Source: an uncultured Prevotellaceae bacterium
Lineage (GTDB): Bacteria; Bacteroidota; Bacteroidia; Bacteroidales; Bacteroidaceae
Length of the DNA stretch: 64,000 nucleotides
Direction: 5' to 3'
Assembly: GCA_900318995.1 (NCBI GenBank)
Contig: ONMR01000001.1
Location: 265,979 to 329,978, forward strand
Shown: positions 21,589 to 30,119 of the stretch, one piece after another
How the letters are laid out: each line of letters begins with the position of its first letter
How positions within the stretch are numbered: position 1 is the stretch's first letter
Made by a program: the position numbers and the translations under genes
The notes under the pieces: generated by a model
Seen by the model: the letters and a program-made list of their open reading frames with translations, nothing else
Database searches by the model: none
What the model was told of the DNA's origin: nothing

Positions 21589-22743
21589 ATGAAAAGATTT
21601 AGAATACTAACAACGGCGTTACTGCTTTCAGTATGTGCCGTGTTGCCAGCTCAGGAAAATGAGAAGCAGGAGTATGATTATACATTCAATCCCCACTTCT
21701 TTATTCAGGGCAATATTGGCGGACAGTATACTCTTGGCGAGATTCCCTTCTTTGACCTGACTTATTTCAATGCTCAGTTGGGATTCGGCTATGAGTTCAC
21801 ACCTTCTGTTGCTTTACGTCTGTCAGTGAACGGATGGAAGAGTTTTGGTGGTATAGATGAGAACTTTACTCCCGACGGTAACAGATATTCATGGAGCTGG
21901 AACTATGTTTCTCCTTCTCTGGATTTGATGTTTGACCTTACCAACATGATTGGCGGCTTTAACCCTGAGCGCAAACTCAGTGCCGGTCTGCTGGCTGGTA
22001 TCGGTGCAAACTTCGTTTTCAGCAATGAGGAGGCAGAGAACGCCAAGCAGGACCTTATCGCTGCATACAATACAACCGTAGATATCAGCGGTGATGTAAT
22101 GGAGTACGTTGAAAACAGGCGCACTCTCTACTGGCCGTTCCGTTTCGGAGGTTTCGTTGATTATCATATCAATGACAATTGGGCCGTAGGTCTTGAGTTG
22201 CAGGCCAACACACTGTCAGACCAGTACAACTCCAAGAAGACCTGGAATACAGACTGGTATTTCAATGGCCTGATTGGTGTCAAGTACTGCTTCGGTCCTA
22301 CTCACAGCAAGACTCCGAAGGAGAAGATGATTCCTGCATCACAGGCTCCTGAGTGTCCTGAGGTTGAGCCCGAGGTTATCAAGGAGATTGTTGAGAAGCC
22401 TGTTGAGGTTGAAAAGACTACCGTATATGAGGAGATCTACTATGATATCAACAAGGATGAGGTTAGCCGTGCCGAGATGTACAAGATCCGTCGCATTGTT
22501 GAGTTCATGAAGGCAAATCCTGATGCCAAGATTGAGGTTTCTTCACATGCTGATGCTGCTACAGGTACTGCCGAGTACAATCAGAAGATTTCTGAGCGCC
22601 GTGCCAACAATGTGGTTAAGCTGTTGAAGGACAACGGTATCGATGAGTCCCGTATCACCTACTCCGCACATGGTTCAAGCGAGAACATGTATAAGGGTGA
22701 GGATATGAATCTTAACCGTGTATCTATCTGCACTGTTAAATAA
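21589..22743 (+). CDS. OmpA-like outer membrane protein
   Basis: A 384-residue porin-like protein. A signal peptide (cleavage near VLPAQ) is followed by an N-terminal eight-strand-type barrel of about 220 residues, a proline/glutamate linker (PECPEVEPEVIKEIVEKPVE) and a C-terminal OmpA domain that binds peptidoglycan (YYDINKDEVSRAEMYKIRRI, SSHADAATGTAEYNQKISER, RANNVVKLL). The domain order is that of the major OmpA-family proteins of Porphyromonas and Prevotella. It ends in a strong terminator and is likely cotranscribed with the coiled-coil lipoprotein upstream. Confidence 0.9.
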   Translation: MKRFRILTTALLLSVCAVLPAQENEKQEYDYTFNPHFFIQGNIGGQYTLGEIPFFDLTYFNAQLGFGYEFTPSVALRLSVNGWKSFGGIDENFTPDGNRYSWSWNYVSPSLDLMFDLTNMIGGFNPERKLSAGLLAGIGANFVFSNEEAENAKQDLIAAYNTTVDISGDVMEYVENRRTLYWPFRFGGFVDYHINDNWAVGLELQANTLSDQYNSKKTWNTDWYFNGLIGVKYCFGPTHSKTPKEKMIPASQAPECPEVEPEVIKEIVEKPVEVEKTTVYEEIYYDINKDEVSRAEMYKIRRIVEFMKANPDAKIEVSSHADAATGTAEYNQKISERRANNVVKLLKDNGIDESRITYSAHGSSENMYKGEDMNLNRVSICTVK

Positions 22744-22763
22744 ACAAAGCGGATATCAATAAT

Positions 22764-22816
22764 GAACTTGCCTGTTGTCTGCCTTTTCCTGACAGGCAAC
22801 GGGCAAGTTCTTTTTT
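22764..22816 (+). terminator. Terminator after the OmpA-like gene
   Basis: GAACTTGCC with GTTG just inside pairs with CAAC and GGCAAGTTC, then TTTTTT. The stem is about 13 base pairs with one mismatch, and a clear T-tail follows. Confidence 0.85.
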
Positions 22817-22834
22817 AATTAAATAATGTAACTG

Positions 22835-24013
22835 ATGAAAAGGCTTATTCTTTCAATATTTGCAGGGTTGTTGTCACTACACATCTGTGCTCAGATAACA
22901 GGTGACGGCTATTATAGGGTTTCGAACTATAAAACGGGCCGTTATGCATATGTAACAGACAATACCGGTTCAATCAATGTTCAGGCCACCACTGCCGAGA
23001 TGGGCGCCATACAGCTTTGGACAGACCATTCAAGGACCTACAGCGATCCTGCTTCGGTCATATATATTGAAAAGAAAGGCAGTAATTCCGGAGGTGATTA
23101 CTATGACCTCCAGTCACAAGGTACGAGTACCTATTCTATAATCGGTTATTATCTCTACGCCCATTTTTCGGGAGGATTCTATCAGGTTTATGCCGAAGGA
23201 AAATATCTTTCGGATGACAACTATGGCACAGGTCCCCAGGGCTCAATGGGAACCAAACGCACCGGTGACTACAGGAAATGGATAGTATCCAGGATTGACA
23301 ATCAGGACGAGTTTTTCGGCATAACTCCGTCTATTGAGACAGGCGGACGTAAGTTCCACCCGTTCTATGCCGATTTCGGTTTCAGTTGTCTGTCGGATGG
23401 CATGAAAGTGTGGTATATATCCGAGGTGGACAGTGACGGTGTAGTAATCAAGGAGTTTACTGGCGATACTGTACCGGCACGTACACCGGTTATAATTGAA
23501 TGTTCATCCTCCGATCCGTCACTGAACCGTATAGATCTGATCAAGGATTATACCGCAGGTCCGGCTGACAATAAGCTTAAGGGTGTATACTTCAATAATC
23601 CCAAAAGGACCAAGTCACAGGATGCCAGGACGGTTTTTGATCCTGCCACAATGAGGGTTCTTGGTGTTATGGCCAACGGTTCTCTGGGCTATGTCCTGTC
23701 CGATGTCCAGCCCGATGCCGATACACACAAGCAGTCCCTGCTGGCCAACCAGTCTTATCTGCCTGTGGGTGAAGGTATTCCGAACTCAGTCCCAATTATT
23801 ACAGAAGCAGAGTATCAGGCTTTGCTTGCCCGACGTGCCGATTCTATCGCAGCCATCGTTGCTTCGGTAAATGTGGCAGTTTCCGCCAAGCCCCTTAATA
23901 AGGTATATCAGATTTCCGGCAGGTTTGTAGGTGAGCTTACAGCCGAGGAGATTGAGATGCTGCCTGCAGGCGTATATATAATCGGTAAACGTAAGGTCGT
24001 TATAGACCGTTGA
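22835..24013 (+). CDS. Secreted protein with sorting-domain-like C-terminus, function unknown
   Basis: A 392-residue protein with a signal peptide (cleavage near HICAQ). I recognise no catalytic domain. The body is rich in Tyr, Gly and Asp and resembles exported Bacteroidales proteins of unknown role. The last 40 residues (KVYQISGRFVGELTAEEIEM then LPAGVYIIGKRKVV) have the pattern of the Por/type IX secretion C-terminal sorting domain: a VYxxxGR strand, then LPAGVYI and a basic tail. No type IX machinery lies in this window. It starts 18 bases after the preceding terminator, and I see no clear -7 box of its own. Confidence 0.75.
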   Translation: MKRLILSIFAGLLSLHICAQITGDGYYRVSNYKTGRYAYVTDNTGSINVQATTAEMGAIQLWTDHSRTYSDPASVIYIEKKGSNSGGDYYDLQSQGTSTYSIIGYYLYAHFSGGFYQVYAEGKYLSDDNYGTGPQGSMGTKRTGDYRKWIVSRIDNQDEFFGITPSIETGGRKFHPFYADFGFSCLSDGMKVWYISEVDSDGVVIKEFTGDTVPARTPVIIECSSSDPSLNRIDLIKDYTAGPADNKLKGVYFNNPKRTKSQDARTVFDPATMRVLGVMANGSLGYVLSDVQPDADTHKQSLLANQSYLPVGEGIPNSVPIITEAEYQALLARRADSIAAIVASVNVAVSAKPLNKVYQISGRFVGELTAEEIEMLPAGVYIIGKRKVVIDR

Positions 24014-24024
24014 CAGGACGACTA

Positions 24025-24999
24025 TTACCGGTATAACCTGTACGATATGCTCAGGTTCAGCAAGGGGAATACCTTGAACTTGTTTGATAAGTCTATGTAT
24101 TTACCCACCTGGCCGTTAATGTTATTCAGCTTTGTTATTTCTGTTTCTTTATCTGTGCCTGGTTGGGCATAGACTCTTGGCGAACCTCCCCAAAGCATGA
24201 TGCCGCAGTCTGCGGTAAACTTAAGACGGTCATTATTCTTGTCAATCAACCCGTTGTACCCGGCGCCAAGATAAGGCTTGAATGAGTTTACTTTCATTTC
24301 GGCCTTGACCATGTTGTCCTGATCCGGCTCCATCATGTAGGGAGTTCCGTCAGGAAAGTCACCCACATGCATACCCATTCTTCCGGAATTGAGGATTTTC
24401 TCATTGACGGCAGGCGGCAGTTCCAATCCCATAAATACGCCATTCAGTTCACACTCATCATTGTTTTCTATTTCATATACTTTGTCATAGATGTTGTTGT
24501 ACATGGCAACAGACATGAGAGTGGTCATATCTTCGGTGCGGTTGTAAGCTCGTCCTATTACAGACGGTCCGGCGTAAAATCCGGCAGTGAAATGCCAGTT
24601 CCCGTTCCTGAACGGAAACACGTCGACAAGCAGTTTGAAATTATGGAAGTGTGGTTCTCCTATCATGTCCACCTGCTGATCTATCTTGAATCCTGTCATC
24701 TCTTCAAGGTAGCCTGCCATACGGTCAAACCTGGAGTGTCCCTCTGAGTCATATCCCGGGTCTCCGTCGTCACCTACCTGTATGCTGAAATGCATCGGGA
24801 ACTCAAAATGGGGCATGAAATCAAAACCTGTCCTTACTGCCACATAACGGTTTATACGTGATCCGAGTGTCATGCCTGTACCTGTGGTTCCGGCATTAAA
24901 ACCCAACCAGAAATCAGGATCAATATCAAAAGTTTTGGCAGTCATACTGCCTATAGACAATACGGCTGCCAAAACTGTTGCTGTAAAGCGGTGTCTCAT
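24025..24999 (-). CDS. Predicted outer membrane beta-barrel protein
   Basis: A 324-residue exported protein: signal peptide (AAVLSIGSMTA), then alternating polar/hydrophobic strands with many aromatic residues and a C-terminal strand ending LLNLSISYRLYR, where the final aromatic fits an outer membrane barrel. The N-terminal WLGFNAGTTGTGMTLGSRIN also resembles small porin-like barrels. No family name can be given. It follows korC by 24 bases on the same strand and may be read from the kor transcript, though the functions look unrelated. Confidence 0.7.
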   Translation of the reverse strand: MRHRFTATVLAAVLSIGSMTAKTFDIDPDFWLGFNAGTTGTGMTLGSRINRYVAVRTGFDFMPHFEFPMHFSIQVGDDGDPGYDSEGHSRFDRMAGYLEEMTGFKIDQQVDMIGEPHFHNFKLLVDVFPFRNGNWHFTAGFYAGPSVIGRAYNRTEDMTTLMSVAMYNNIYDKVYEIENNDECELNGVFMGLELPPAVNEKILNSGRMGMHVGDFPDGTPYMMEPDQDNMVKAEMKVNSFKPYLGAGYNGLIDKNNDRLKFTADCGIMLWGGSPRVYAQPGTDKETEITKLNNINGQVGKYIDLSNKFKVFPLLNLSISYRLYR

Positions 25000-25023
25000 A
25001 AGGAGATACTGTGATTACTGTTT

Positions 25024-25560
25024 TTACTTTACCAGCTCCATGCCGGCCTTGATGGCCTTCTCATTCAGGGGCAGGTATTTCCAGTTGCGCTCCGATACGG
25101 AGTGCTTGATACCCTCCATAACGTACTCCACATCCAGGATGGGGCGAATCTTCATGAACGCTCCAAGCAGGAACATGTTGGCTACCTTGGTGGCATTGAT
25201 CTTGGCTGCCTCCTCGATGGCCTTGATGGGGTAGATGGTTATGTCGGTACGAGTGGGCTTGCGGGTGATGGTGCTGGGGGTGTAGATGAGCACGCCACCG
25301 GGCTTTACCATCGGCTCGAACTTGTCCATGGACTGCTGGTTCAGTATGATTGCCGTGCTGAACTTTTGCAGGATAGGTGAGCTGATACGGCTGTCGCTCA
25401 GGATAACCGTCACGTTTGCTGTGCCGCCGCGTATCTCAGGACCGTAAGACGGCATCCACGATACTTCCAGACCTTGCATAAGGCCTGAATAAGCTATTAT
25501 CTTGCCCATTGAGAGGACTCCCTGCCCTCCGAATCCGGCTATGATTATCTCTTCTGTCAT
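25024..25560 (-). CDS. korC: 2-oxoacid:ferredoxin oxidoreductase, gamma subunit
   Basis: The gamma subunit of a four-subunit 2-oxoacid:ferredoxin oxidoreductase, which decarboxylates a 2-oxoacid to an acyl-CoA and reduces ferredoxin. The 178-residue product opens with IIIAGFGGQGVLSMGKIIAY, and then SYGPEIRGGTANVTVILSD, both marks of the family. It is last of korDABC. By sequence alone the substrate could be 2-oxoglutarate (Kor) or branched-chain 2-oxoacids (Vor). I prefer Kor because this set is the usual 2-oxoglutarate route in anaerobic Bacteroidales. Confidence 0.85.
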   Translation of the reverse strand: MTEEIIIAGFGGQGVLSMGKIIAYSGLMQGLEVSWMPSYGPEIRGGTANVTVILSDSRISSPILQKFSTAIILNQQSMDKFEPMVKPGGVLIYTPSTITRKPTRTDITIYPIKAIEEAAKINATKVANMFLLGAFMKIRPILDVEYVMEGIKHSVSERNWKYLPLNEKAIKAGMELVK

Positions 25561-25576
25561 GATATTGTTCCTTATT

Positions 25577-26383
25577 TTATCTGGGTGCGTTCATGTCCAT
25601 GACAAGCTTGCCGTCAACTTTCATGTCGCCCAGAGGGTATTTCTTGAACATGTTCTCTACCATCCAGTCATTGGCGGCCTTGGGTGAAAGGCCCCAACCG
25701 GAATTACAGTTGGATACAACCTCGACTATTGATGTGCCTTTCTTGTCACGCTGGTTCTCAAAGGCCTGGCGCAGAGCCTTCTTGAGTTTGCGTACATTGG
25801 CGGGGGTGTGTACCGAATGACGTGTCACGTAACATACGCCGTCCAGCTGAGCCAGAAGCGGGGTTATGTTGAGCGGATAACCCATGGTCTTGACGTCACG
25901 TCCGCGCGGGCAGGTTGTGGTCTTCATTCCCTCCAGTGTGGTGGGTGCCATCTGGCCACCGGTCATTCCGTAGATACCGTTGTTGATGAATACTATCACT
26001 ATATTTTCACCGCGGTTGCAGGCGTGCATTGTCTCGCCTGTACCTATGGCTGCCAGATCGCCGTCACCCTGATAGGTGAAGACGAACTTGTCGGGCTGCA
26101 CGCGTTTGATGCCGGTGGCAACTGCGCAGGCACGTCCGTGAGCGGCCTCAACCACATCGAACTTATAGAAATCATAAAGGAACACTGAGCAGCCTACCGG
26201 TGAGATTCCGATAACGTCATGCTCAATGCCCATCTCCTCGATAACCTCGGCAATGGTGCGGACAACAACACCGTGACCGCAACCGGGGCAGAAGTTGAAC
26301 TGCTTCTCGGCCATCAGACGGCTTTTCTGATAGACCAGGTTTTCAGGTTTGATGATATCGTTTATTTCCATTGTGCTGATCAT
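25577..26383 (-). CDS. korB: 2-oxoacid:ferredoxin oxidoreductase, beta (TPP) subunit
   Basis: The thiamine diphosphate-binding subunit, 268 residues. It has the iron-sulfur/TPP entry FCPGCGHG, the TPP-binding GDGDLAAIGTGE and the metal ligand region NNGIYGMTGGQ. The ATG at 26383 overlaps the korA stop as ATGA, which favours it over the in-frame ATG at 26371, though the latter gives the more usual MEIND start. Confidence 0.87.
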   Translation of the reverse strand: MISTMEINDIIKPENLVYQKSRLMAEKQFNFCPGCGHGVVVRTIAEVIEEMGIEHDVIGISPVGCSVFLYDFYKFDVVEAAHGRACAVATGIKRVQPDKFVFTYQGDGDLAAIGTGETMHACNRGENIVIVFINNGIYGMTGGQMAPTTLEGMKTTTCPRGRDVKTMGYPLNITPLLAQLDGVCYVTRHSVHTPANVRKLKKALRQAFENQRDKKGTSIVEVVSNCNSGWGLSPKAANDWMVENMFKKYPLGDMKVDGKLVMDMNAPR

Positions 26384-27459
26384 TTGATATTAAAGTAATC
26401 ATAGAGAGCTTTCTCAATTTCCTCAGGGGTGGGGACCATACCACCCAGGCGTCCGAAGAAACCTACTGGCTTGCGGCCCTCTACAGCCAGACGGATGTCC
26501 TCAATCATCTGACCGGCGCTGAGCTCTACAGACATGAAGCCCTTGATGCGGCTGTTGTCTGCCAGTTCACGTATCTGGTCATATGGGAAAGGATAGAGAG
26601 TGATGGGGCGGAAAAGACCTATCTTGTGGCCTTTGGCGCGTGCCAGCTCGATGCTCTTCTGTGCTATGCGGGCTATGATTCCGAAGGCTACTATTACGTA
26701 TTCGGCGTCATCGCACTGTATCATCTCGTAACGCACCTCATTCTTTTCCATCTCGCGGTATTTCTTTTGGAGACGGATGTTCACCAGCTCATGCTCCTGC
26801 GGCAGCAGGTTCAGGGAGGTGATGAAACGGCGCTCCTTACCCTCGGGGGTACCGTTGGTGGCCCAGTCAGGATACTCGGTCATGCGGGGACGCGGTGCGG
26901 GCAGATATATCTTCTCCATCATCTGACCCAGAGCTCCGTCGGCCAGGATCATGGTGGGGTTACGGTATTTGAAAGCAAGGTCAAAGCCAAGTGATATGAA
27001 ATCGGCCAGTTCCTGAACCGATGATGGTGCCAGGGTAAGCAGCTTGTAGTCACCGTGACCGCCGCCCTTTACTGTCTGGAAATAGTCGGCCTGGCTGGGC
27101 TGGATGGTTCCAAGTCCGGGACCTCCGCGTGACACGTTGATAAGAAGGCAGGGGAGCTCGGCGCCCGCAATGAATGAAATTCCTTCACTCATAAGGCTGA
27201 TACCCGGGCTTGATGAGGATGTCATAACCCTGTGTCCTGTAGATGCACCGCCATATACCATGTTGATGGCGGAAACTTCACTCTCTGCCTGGAGTACGGC
27301 CATGCCTGTGCGGGCAGTGGCATCAGTCTCCATAAGGTACTCCATTACCTCCGTCTGCGGAGTGATGGGGTAACCGTAAAAGGCATCGGCGCCGGCGCGT
27401 ATTGCGGCCTCGGCAATCGCCTCGTTGCCTTTCATAAGTCTCATTTCTCTCTCTTCCAT
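26380..27459 (-). CDS. korA: 2-oxoacid:ferredoxin oxidoreductase, alpha subunit
   Basis: The alpha subunit, 359 residues, holds the pyrimidine-binding fold and the CoA-facing domain. Family marks are MKGNEAIAEAAIRAGADAFY, GYPITPQTEVMEYL and the region SSPGISLMSEGISFIAGAEL. The start may be 27459 or the ATG at 27444. It overlaps korB by four bases and follows korD by two, so the four subunits form one unit. The same alpha family includes VorB, so substrate assignment is uncertain. Confidence 0.87.
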   Translation of the reverse strand: MEEREMRLMKGNEAIAEAAIRAGADAFYGYPITPQTEVMEYLMETDATARTGMAVLQAESEVSAINMVYGGASTGHRVMTSSSSPGISLMSEGISFIAGAELPCLLINVSRGGPGLGTIQPSQADYFQTVKGGGHGDYKLLTLAPSSVQELADFISLGFDLAFKYRNPTMILADGALGQMMEKIYLPAPRPRMTEYPDWATNGTPEGKERRFITSLNLLPQEHELVNIRLQKKYREMEKNEVRYEMIQCDDAEYVIVAFGIIARIAQKSIELARAKGHKIGLFRPITLYPFPYDQIRELADNSRIKGFMSVELSAGQMIEDIRLAVEGRKPVGFFGRLGGMVPTPEEIEKALYDYFNIK

Positions 27460-27461
27460 AA

Positions 27462-27692
27462 TTACTCCTCTACTTTTACCCTATAGACGGCTATTACTCC
27501 GTCAGGGCAGATAATACCGCAGTTGGTGCAACCTATGCATGCTTCGGGGTTGGCCATATAGGCATAGTGGTAACCCTTGCTGTTAACGGCTGTCGACATG
27601 CCCAACACCTGTTTGTCACAGGTGAATACACATAGCTCACAGCCTTTGCAGCGCTCGGCGTCAACTGTTACGGCACCTCTAATTTTTGCCAT
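27462..27692 (-). CDS. korD: 2-oxoacid:ferredoxin oxidoreductase, ferredoxin-like delta subunit
   Basis: A 76-residue protein with two [4Fe-4S] cluster motifs, CKGCELCVFTC and CIGCTNCGIICP, which pass electrons from the TPP site to soluble ferredoxin. It is first in the korDABC order. A 39-base gap separates it from the FKBP gene upstream. No -7 box is clear there, so it may be read from the glyS promoter. Confidence 0.9.
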   Translation of the reverse strand: MAKIRGAVTVDAERCKGCELCVFTCDKQVLGMSTAVNSKGYHYAYMANPEACIGCTNCGIICPDGVIAVYRVKVEE

Positions 27693-27731
27693 GATAAAAA
27701 CTGTTATTATTGGTATGGTTATTGGTATAAA

Positions 27732-28352
27732 CTATCTTGGAGACAGGCTTTGCCCTGTGCGGGCAGTCTCTGTGAGGTTGATCTCAAAAATCAGTGCTGA
27801 ATATGCGGGAATGGTTCCTTTATCGGATGTTCCGTATGCCATGCCGTATGGAATGTACAGTTTCCAGTAATCACCGCAATGCATGTGCATGAGGGCGGTG
27901 GTTACTCCTTCAATCAGACCTGATACCCTGAAAGAATACGGGATATTGACCGTGGGGTCCAGATTGTCAGTCTTGAATGACTGGTCTACGACCTGACCTT
28001 CGGGGTAGTTGTCAGTAGGAATCAGACGTACGCGGTAGTTAATCCGTACACTGTCCGTGTAATTGGGTGAAATCGTGTCCGTTCCTTTTTTGAGTACATA
28101 GCAATAAACGTATCCACTGTTTCCCCAATCGGCATCGGGATCAAGCTTGAATGAGAGAAGCCTGAAGGATTGGCCTTCGGTTGCGCTCTCAGGATCAGCG
28201 TTGCCGCAGTTGGCGGCAATATTGTTGATGAAATCCGTATTCCTCTCTTTCCAGTTGGCATGGTCGTCGGTCTCCTTTGTTTCGGCGCAGGAGAGTGTAA
28301 AGAGCATGAGAACTGTCAGCAGAACGGGGAAAAGATTCAGTGTGCGTTTCAT
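27732..28352 (-). CDS. FKBP-type peptidyl-prolyl isomerase lipoprotein
   Basis: A 206-residue predicted lipoprotein: the lipobox ends at Cys22 (LFTLSC) and acidic residues follow (AETKETDD). The C-terminal half has the FKBP pattern: VRINYRVRLI near the domain start, then SGLIEGVTTALMHMHCGDYW, IPYGMAYGTSDKGTIPAYSA and LIFEINL. It would act on protein folding in the periplasm or at the surface. It starts two bases after glyS, so the two are likely cotranscribed. Confidence 0.85.
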   Translation of the reverse strand: MKRTLNLFPVLLTVLMLFTLSCAETKETDDHANWKERNTDFINNIAANCGNADPESATEGQSFRLLSFKLDPDADWGNSGYVYCYVLKKGTDTISPNYTDSVRINYRVRLIPTDNYPEGQVVDQSFKTDNLDPTVNIPYSFRVSGLIEGVTTALMHMHCGDYWKLYIPYGMAYGTSDKGTIPAYSALIFEINLTETARTGQSLSPR

Positions 28353-28354
28353 AT

Positions 28355-29893
28355 TCAGAGTGTCTTGAGGACGCTGGTTATTGAAACTGTATCTGACAGT
28401 ATGCCGCAGAGGTCTGCAATCCTGACGCGCTGCTGCTCCATGGTGTCACGGTTGCGCAGGGTTACTGTCTGGTCTTCGAGCGACTGATGATCGACTGTTA
28501 CGCAGAACGGGGTGCCGATAGCATCCTGACGGCGGTAACGCTTGCCGATAGAGTCCTTTTCATCATACTGGCAGTTGAAGTGGAACTTGAGGTCGTTCTG
28601 GATGCTGCGTGCCAGTTCGGGCAGTCCGTCCTTCTTGACCAACGGCAGGATAGCCAGCTTGATGGGTGCCAGCGGTGCGGGCAGATGCAACACTGTGCGG
28701 GTCTCGCCGTTCTCCAGCTGCTGCTCCTCATACGATGCGCACATCACGCTCAGGAACATACGGTCAACGCCGATGGATGTCTCGATGACGAACGGAGTGT
28801 AGCTCTCATTGGTCTCGGGGTCAAAGTACTTGATGCTCTTGCCGCTGAACTTCTCGTGCTGTGAGAGGTCAAAGTTGGTGCGGCTGTGGATACCCTCCAC
28901 CTCCTTGAATCCGAAAGGCATGAGGAACTCGATATCCGTAGCGGCGTTGGCATAGTGGGCCAGCTTGTCATGATCGTGGAAACGGTAGTGGTCTGCTCCG
29001 AATCCCAAAGCCTGGTGCCATTTCATACGGGTCTCTTTCCACTTGGCGAACCAGTCAAGCTCTGTGCCGGGCTTGATGAAGAACTGCATCTCCATCTGCT
29101 CGAACTCACGCATACGGAATATGAACTGGCGGGCAACTATCTCGTTACGGAATGCCTTACCTATCTGGGCAATTCCGAAAGGAATCTTCATGCGGCCGGT
29201 CTTCTGTACATTCAGGTAGTTTACGAATATTCCCTGGGCGGTTTCGGGACGCAGGTATATCTTCATGGCGCCGTCGGCCGTTGAACCCATCTCGGTCTGG
29301 AACATCAGGTTGAACTGGCGCACATCGGTCCAGTTACGTGTTCCGCTTATGGGGCATACGATACCCTCATCCAAAATTATCTGCTTGAGTTCATTCAGGT
29401 CACCGTCATTCATGGCCTTCTTGTAACGCTCGTGCAGGGCGTCACGCTTGGCTACATGCTCCAGTACGTTGGCGCTTGTGGCGCGGTACTTGGCCTCATC
29501 GAAAGAGTCTCCGAAACGCTTGCGTGCCTTGGCTACCTCCTTCTCGATCTTTTCATCATACTTGGCTATCTGGTCCTCAATAAGGACATCGGCACGGTAC
29601 CTTTTCTTGGAGTCGCGGTTGTCAATGAGAGGGTCATTGAATGCATCCACATGACCCGAAGCCTTCCAAATGGTAGGGTGCATGAAAATAGAAGAGTCGA
29701 TACCGACAATATTGTCATGCAGCAGGACCATGCTCTGCCACCAGTAGGTCTTGATGTTGTTCTTCATCTCAACTCCCAGCTGTCCGTAGTCGTAAACAGC
29801 TCCGAGTCCGTCATAAATCTCACTTGAAGGGAATACGAAACCGTACTCTTTGCAATGCGCAACGATCTTTTTGAAAACGTCTTCTTGTGCCAT
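28355..29893 (-). CDS. glyS: Glycyl-tRNA synthetase, single-chain type
   Basis: A class II synthetase that charges tRNA-Gly, of the homodimeric type also found in archaea and eukaryotes rather than the alpha2beta2 form of proteobacteria. The 512-residue protein has KKIVAHCKEYGFVFPSSEIY at the start, GAVYDYGQLGVEMKNNIK, motif 2 in RNEIVARQFIFRMREFEQME and motif 3 near ETSIGVDRMFLSVM. The anticodon-binding domain is at the C-terminus. I start at MAQEDVFKK. An upstream in-frame ATG lies at the promoter itself. Confidence 0.95.
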   Translation of the reverse strand: MAQEDVFKKIVAHCKEYGFVFPSSEIYDGLGAVYDYGQLGVEMKNNIKTYWWQSMVLLHDNIVGIDSSIFMHPTIWKASGHVDAFNDPLIDNRDSKKRYRADVLIEDQIAKYDEKIEKEVAKARKRFGDSFDEAKYRATSANVLEHVAKRDALHERYKKAMNDGDLNELKQIILDEGIVCPISGTRNWTDVRQFNLMFQTEMGSTADGAMKIYLRPETAQGIFVNYLNVQKTGRMKIPFGIAQIGKAFRNEIVARQFIFRMREFEQMEMQFFIKPGTELDWFAKWKETRMKWHQALGFGADHYRFHDHDKLAHYANAATDIEFLMPFGFKEVEGIHSRTNFDLSQHEKFSGKSIKYFDPETNESYTPFVIETSIGVDRMFLSVMCASYEEQQLENGETRTVLHLPAPLAPIKLAILPLVKKDGLPELARSIQNDLKFHFNCQYDEKDSIGKRYRRQDAIGTPFCVTVDHQSLEDQTVTLRNRDTMEQQRVRIADLCGILSDTVSITSVLKTL

Positions 29894-29920
29894 ATTGAGC
29901 CTTTTTTCCGAAAATTTCCG

Positions 29921-29928
29921 CAAAGGTA
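29921..29928 (-). promoter_or_regulatory. Promoter -7 box of glyS
   Basis: Read on the minus strand, TACCTTTG fits TAnnTTTG, 27 bases upstream of the glyS ATG. Confidence 0.7.
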
Positions 29929-30119
29929 CTCTTTTATTTATTAAAAAAAGAAACCGGCGCTCTTAAAAAAGGTGATAGCCGGTGTTTTGGATAAGGGGTG
30001 TATAATTACATAAAACTGTTGAAAAGTTCATACCGGTAATGCGGCAAGTTGGACGTCCGGAATTGGGAATTGTCGACGGAAAGCAGTAATTTCGCGTCGG
30101 ATGACACTTATTTGCGGCA
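29929..30119. other. Intergenic region glyS-parC with a minus-strand terminator-like hairpin
   Basis: No gene is visible here. ACCGGC at 29953-29958 pairs with GCCGGT at 29978-29983. On the minus strand this hairpin is followed by a pyrimidine run (TTTCTTTTTTT), so it would end a leftward transcript, but no leftward gene or -7 box lies upstream of it. A -7 box for parC is not evident either: the nearest sequences each miss the consensus by one base. Confidence 0.4.

Noticed and set aside
25808-27486. Several rightward frames of 80-126 codons opposite the kor genes
   Set aside because: All lie antisense to conserved kor genes with intact motifs and show no promoter or family resemblance.
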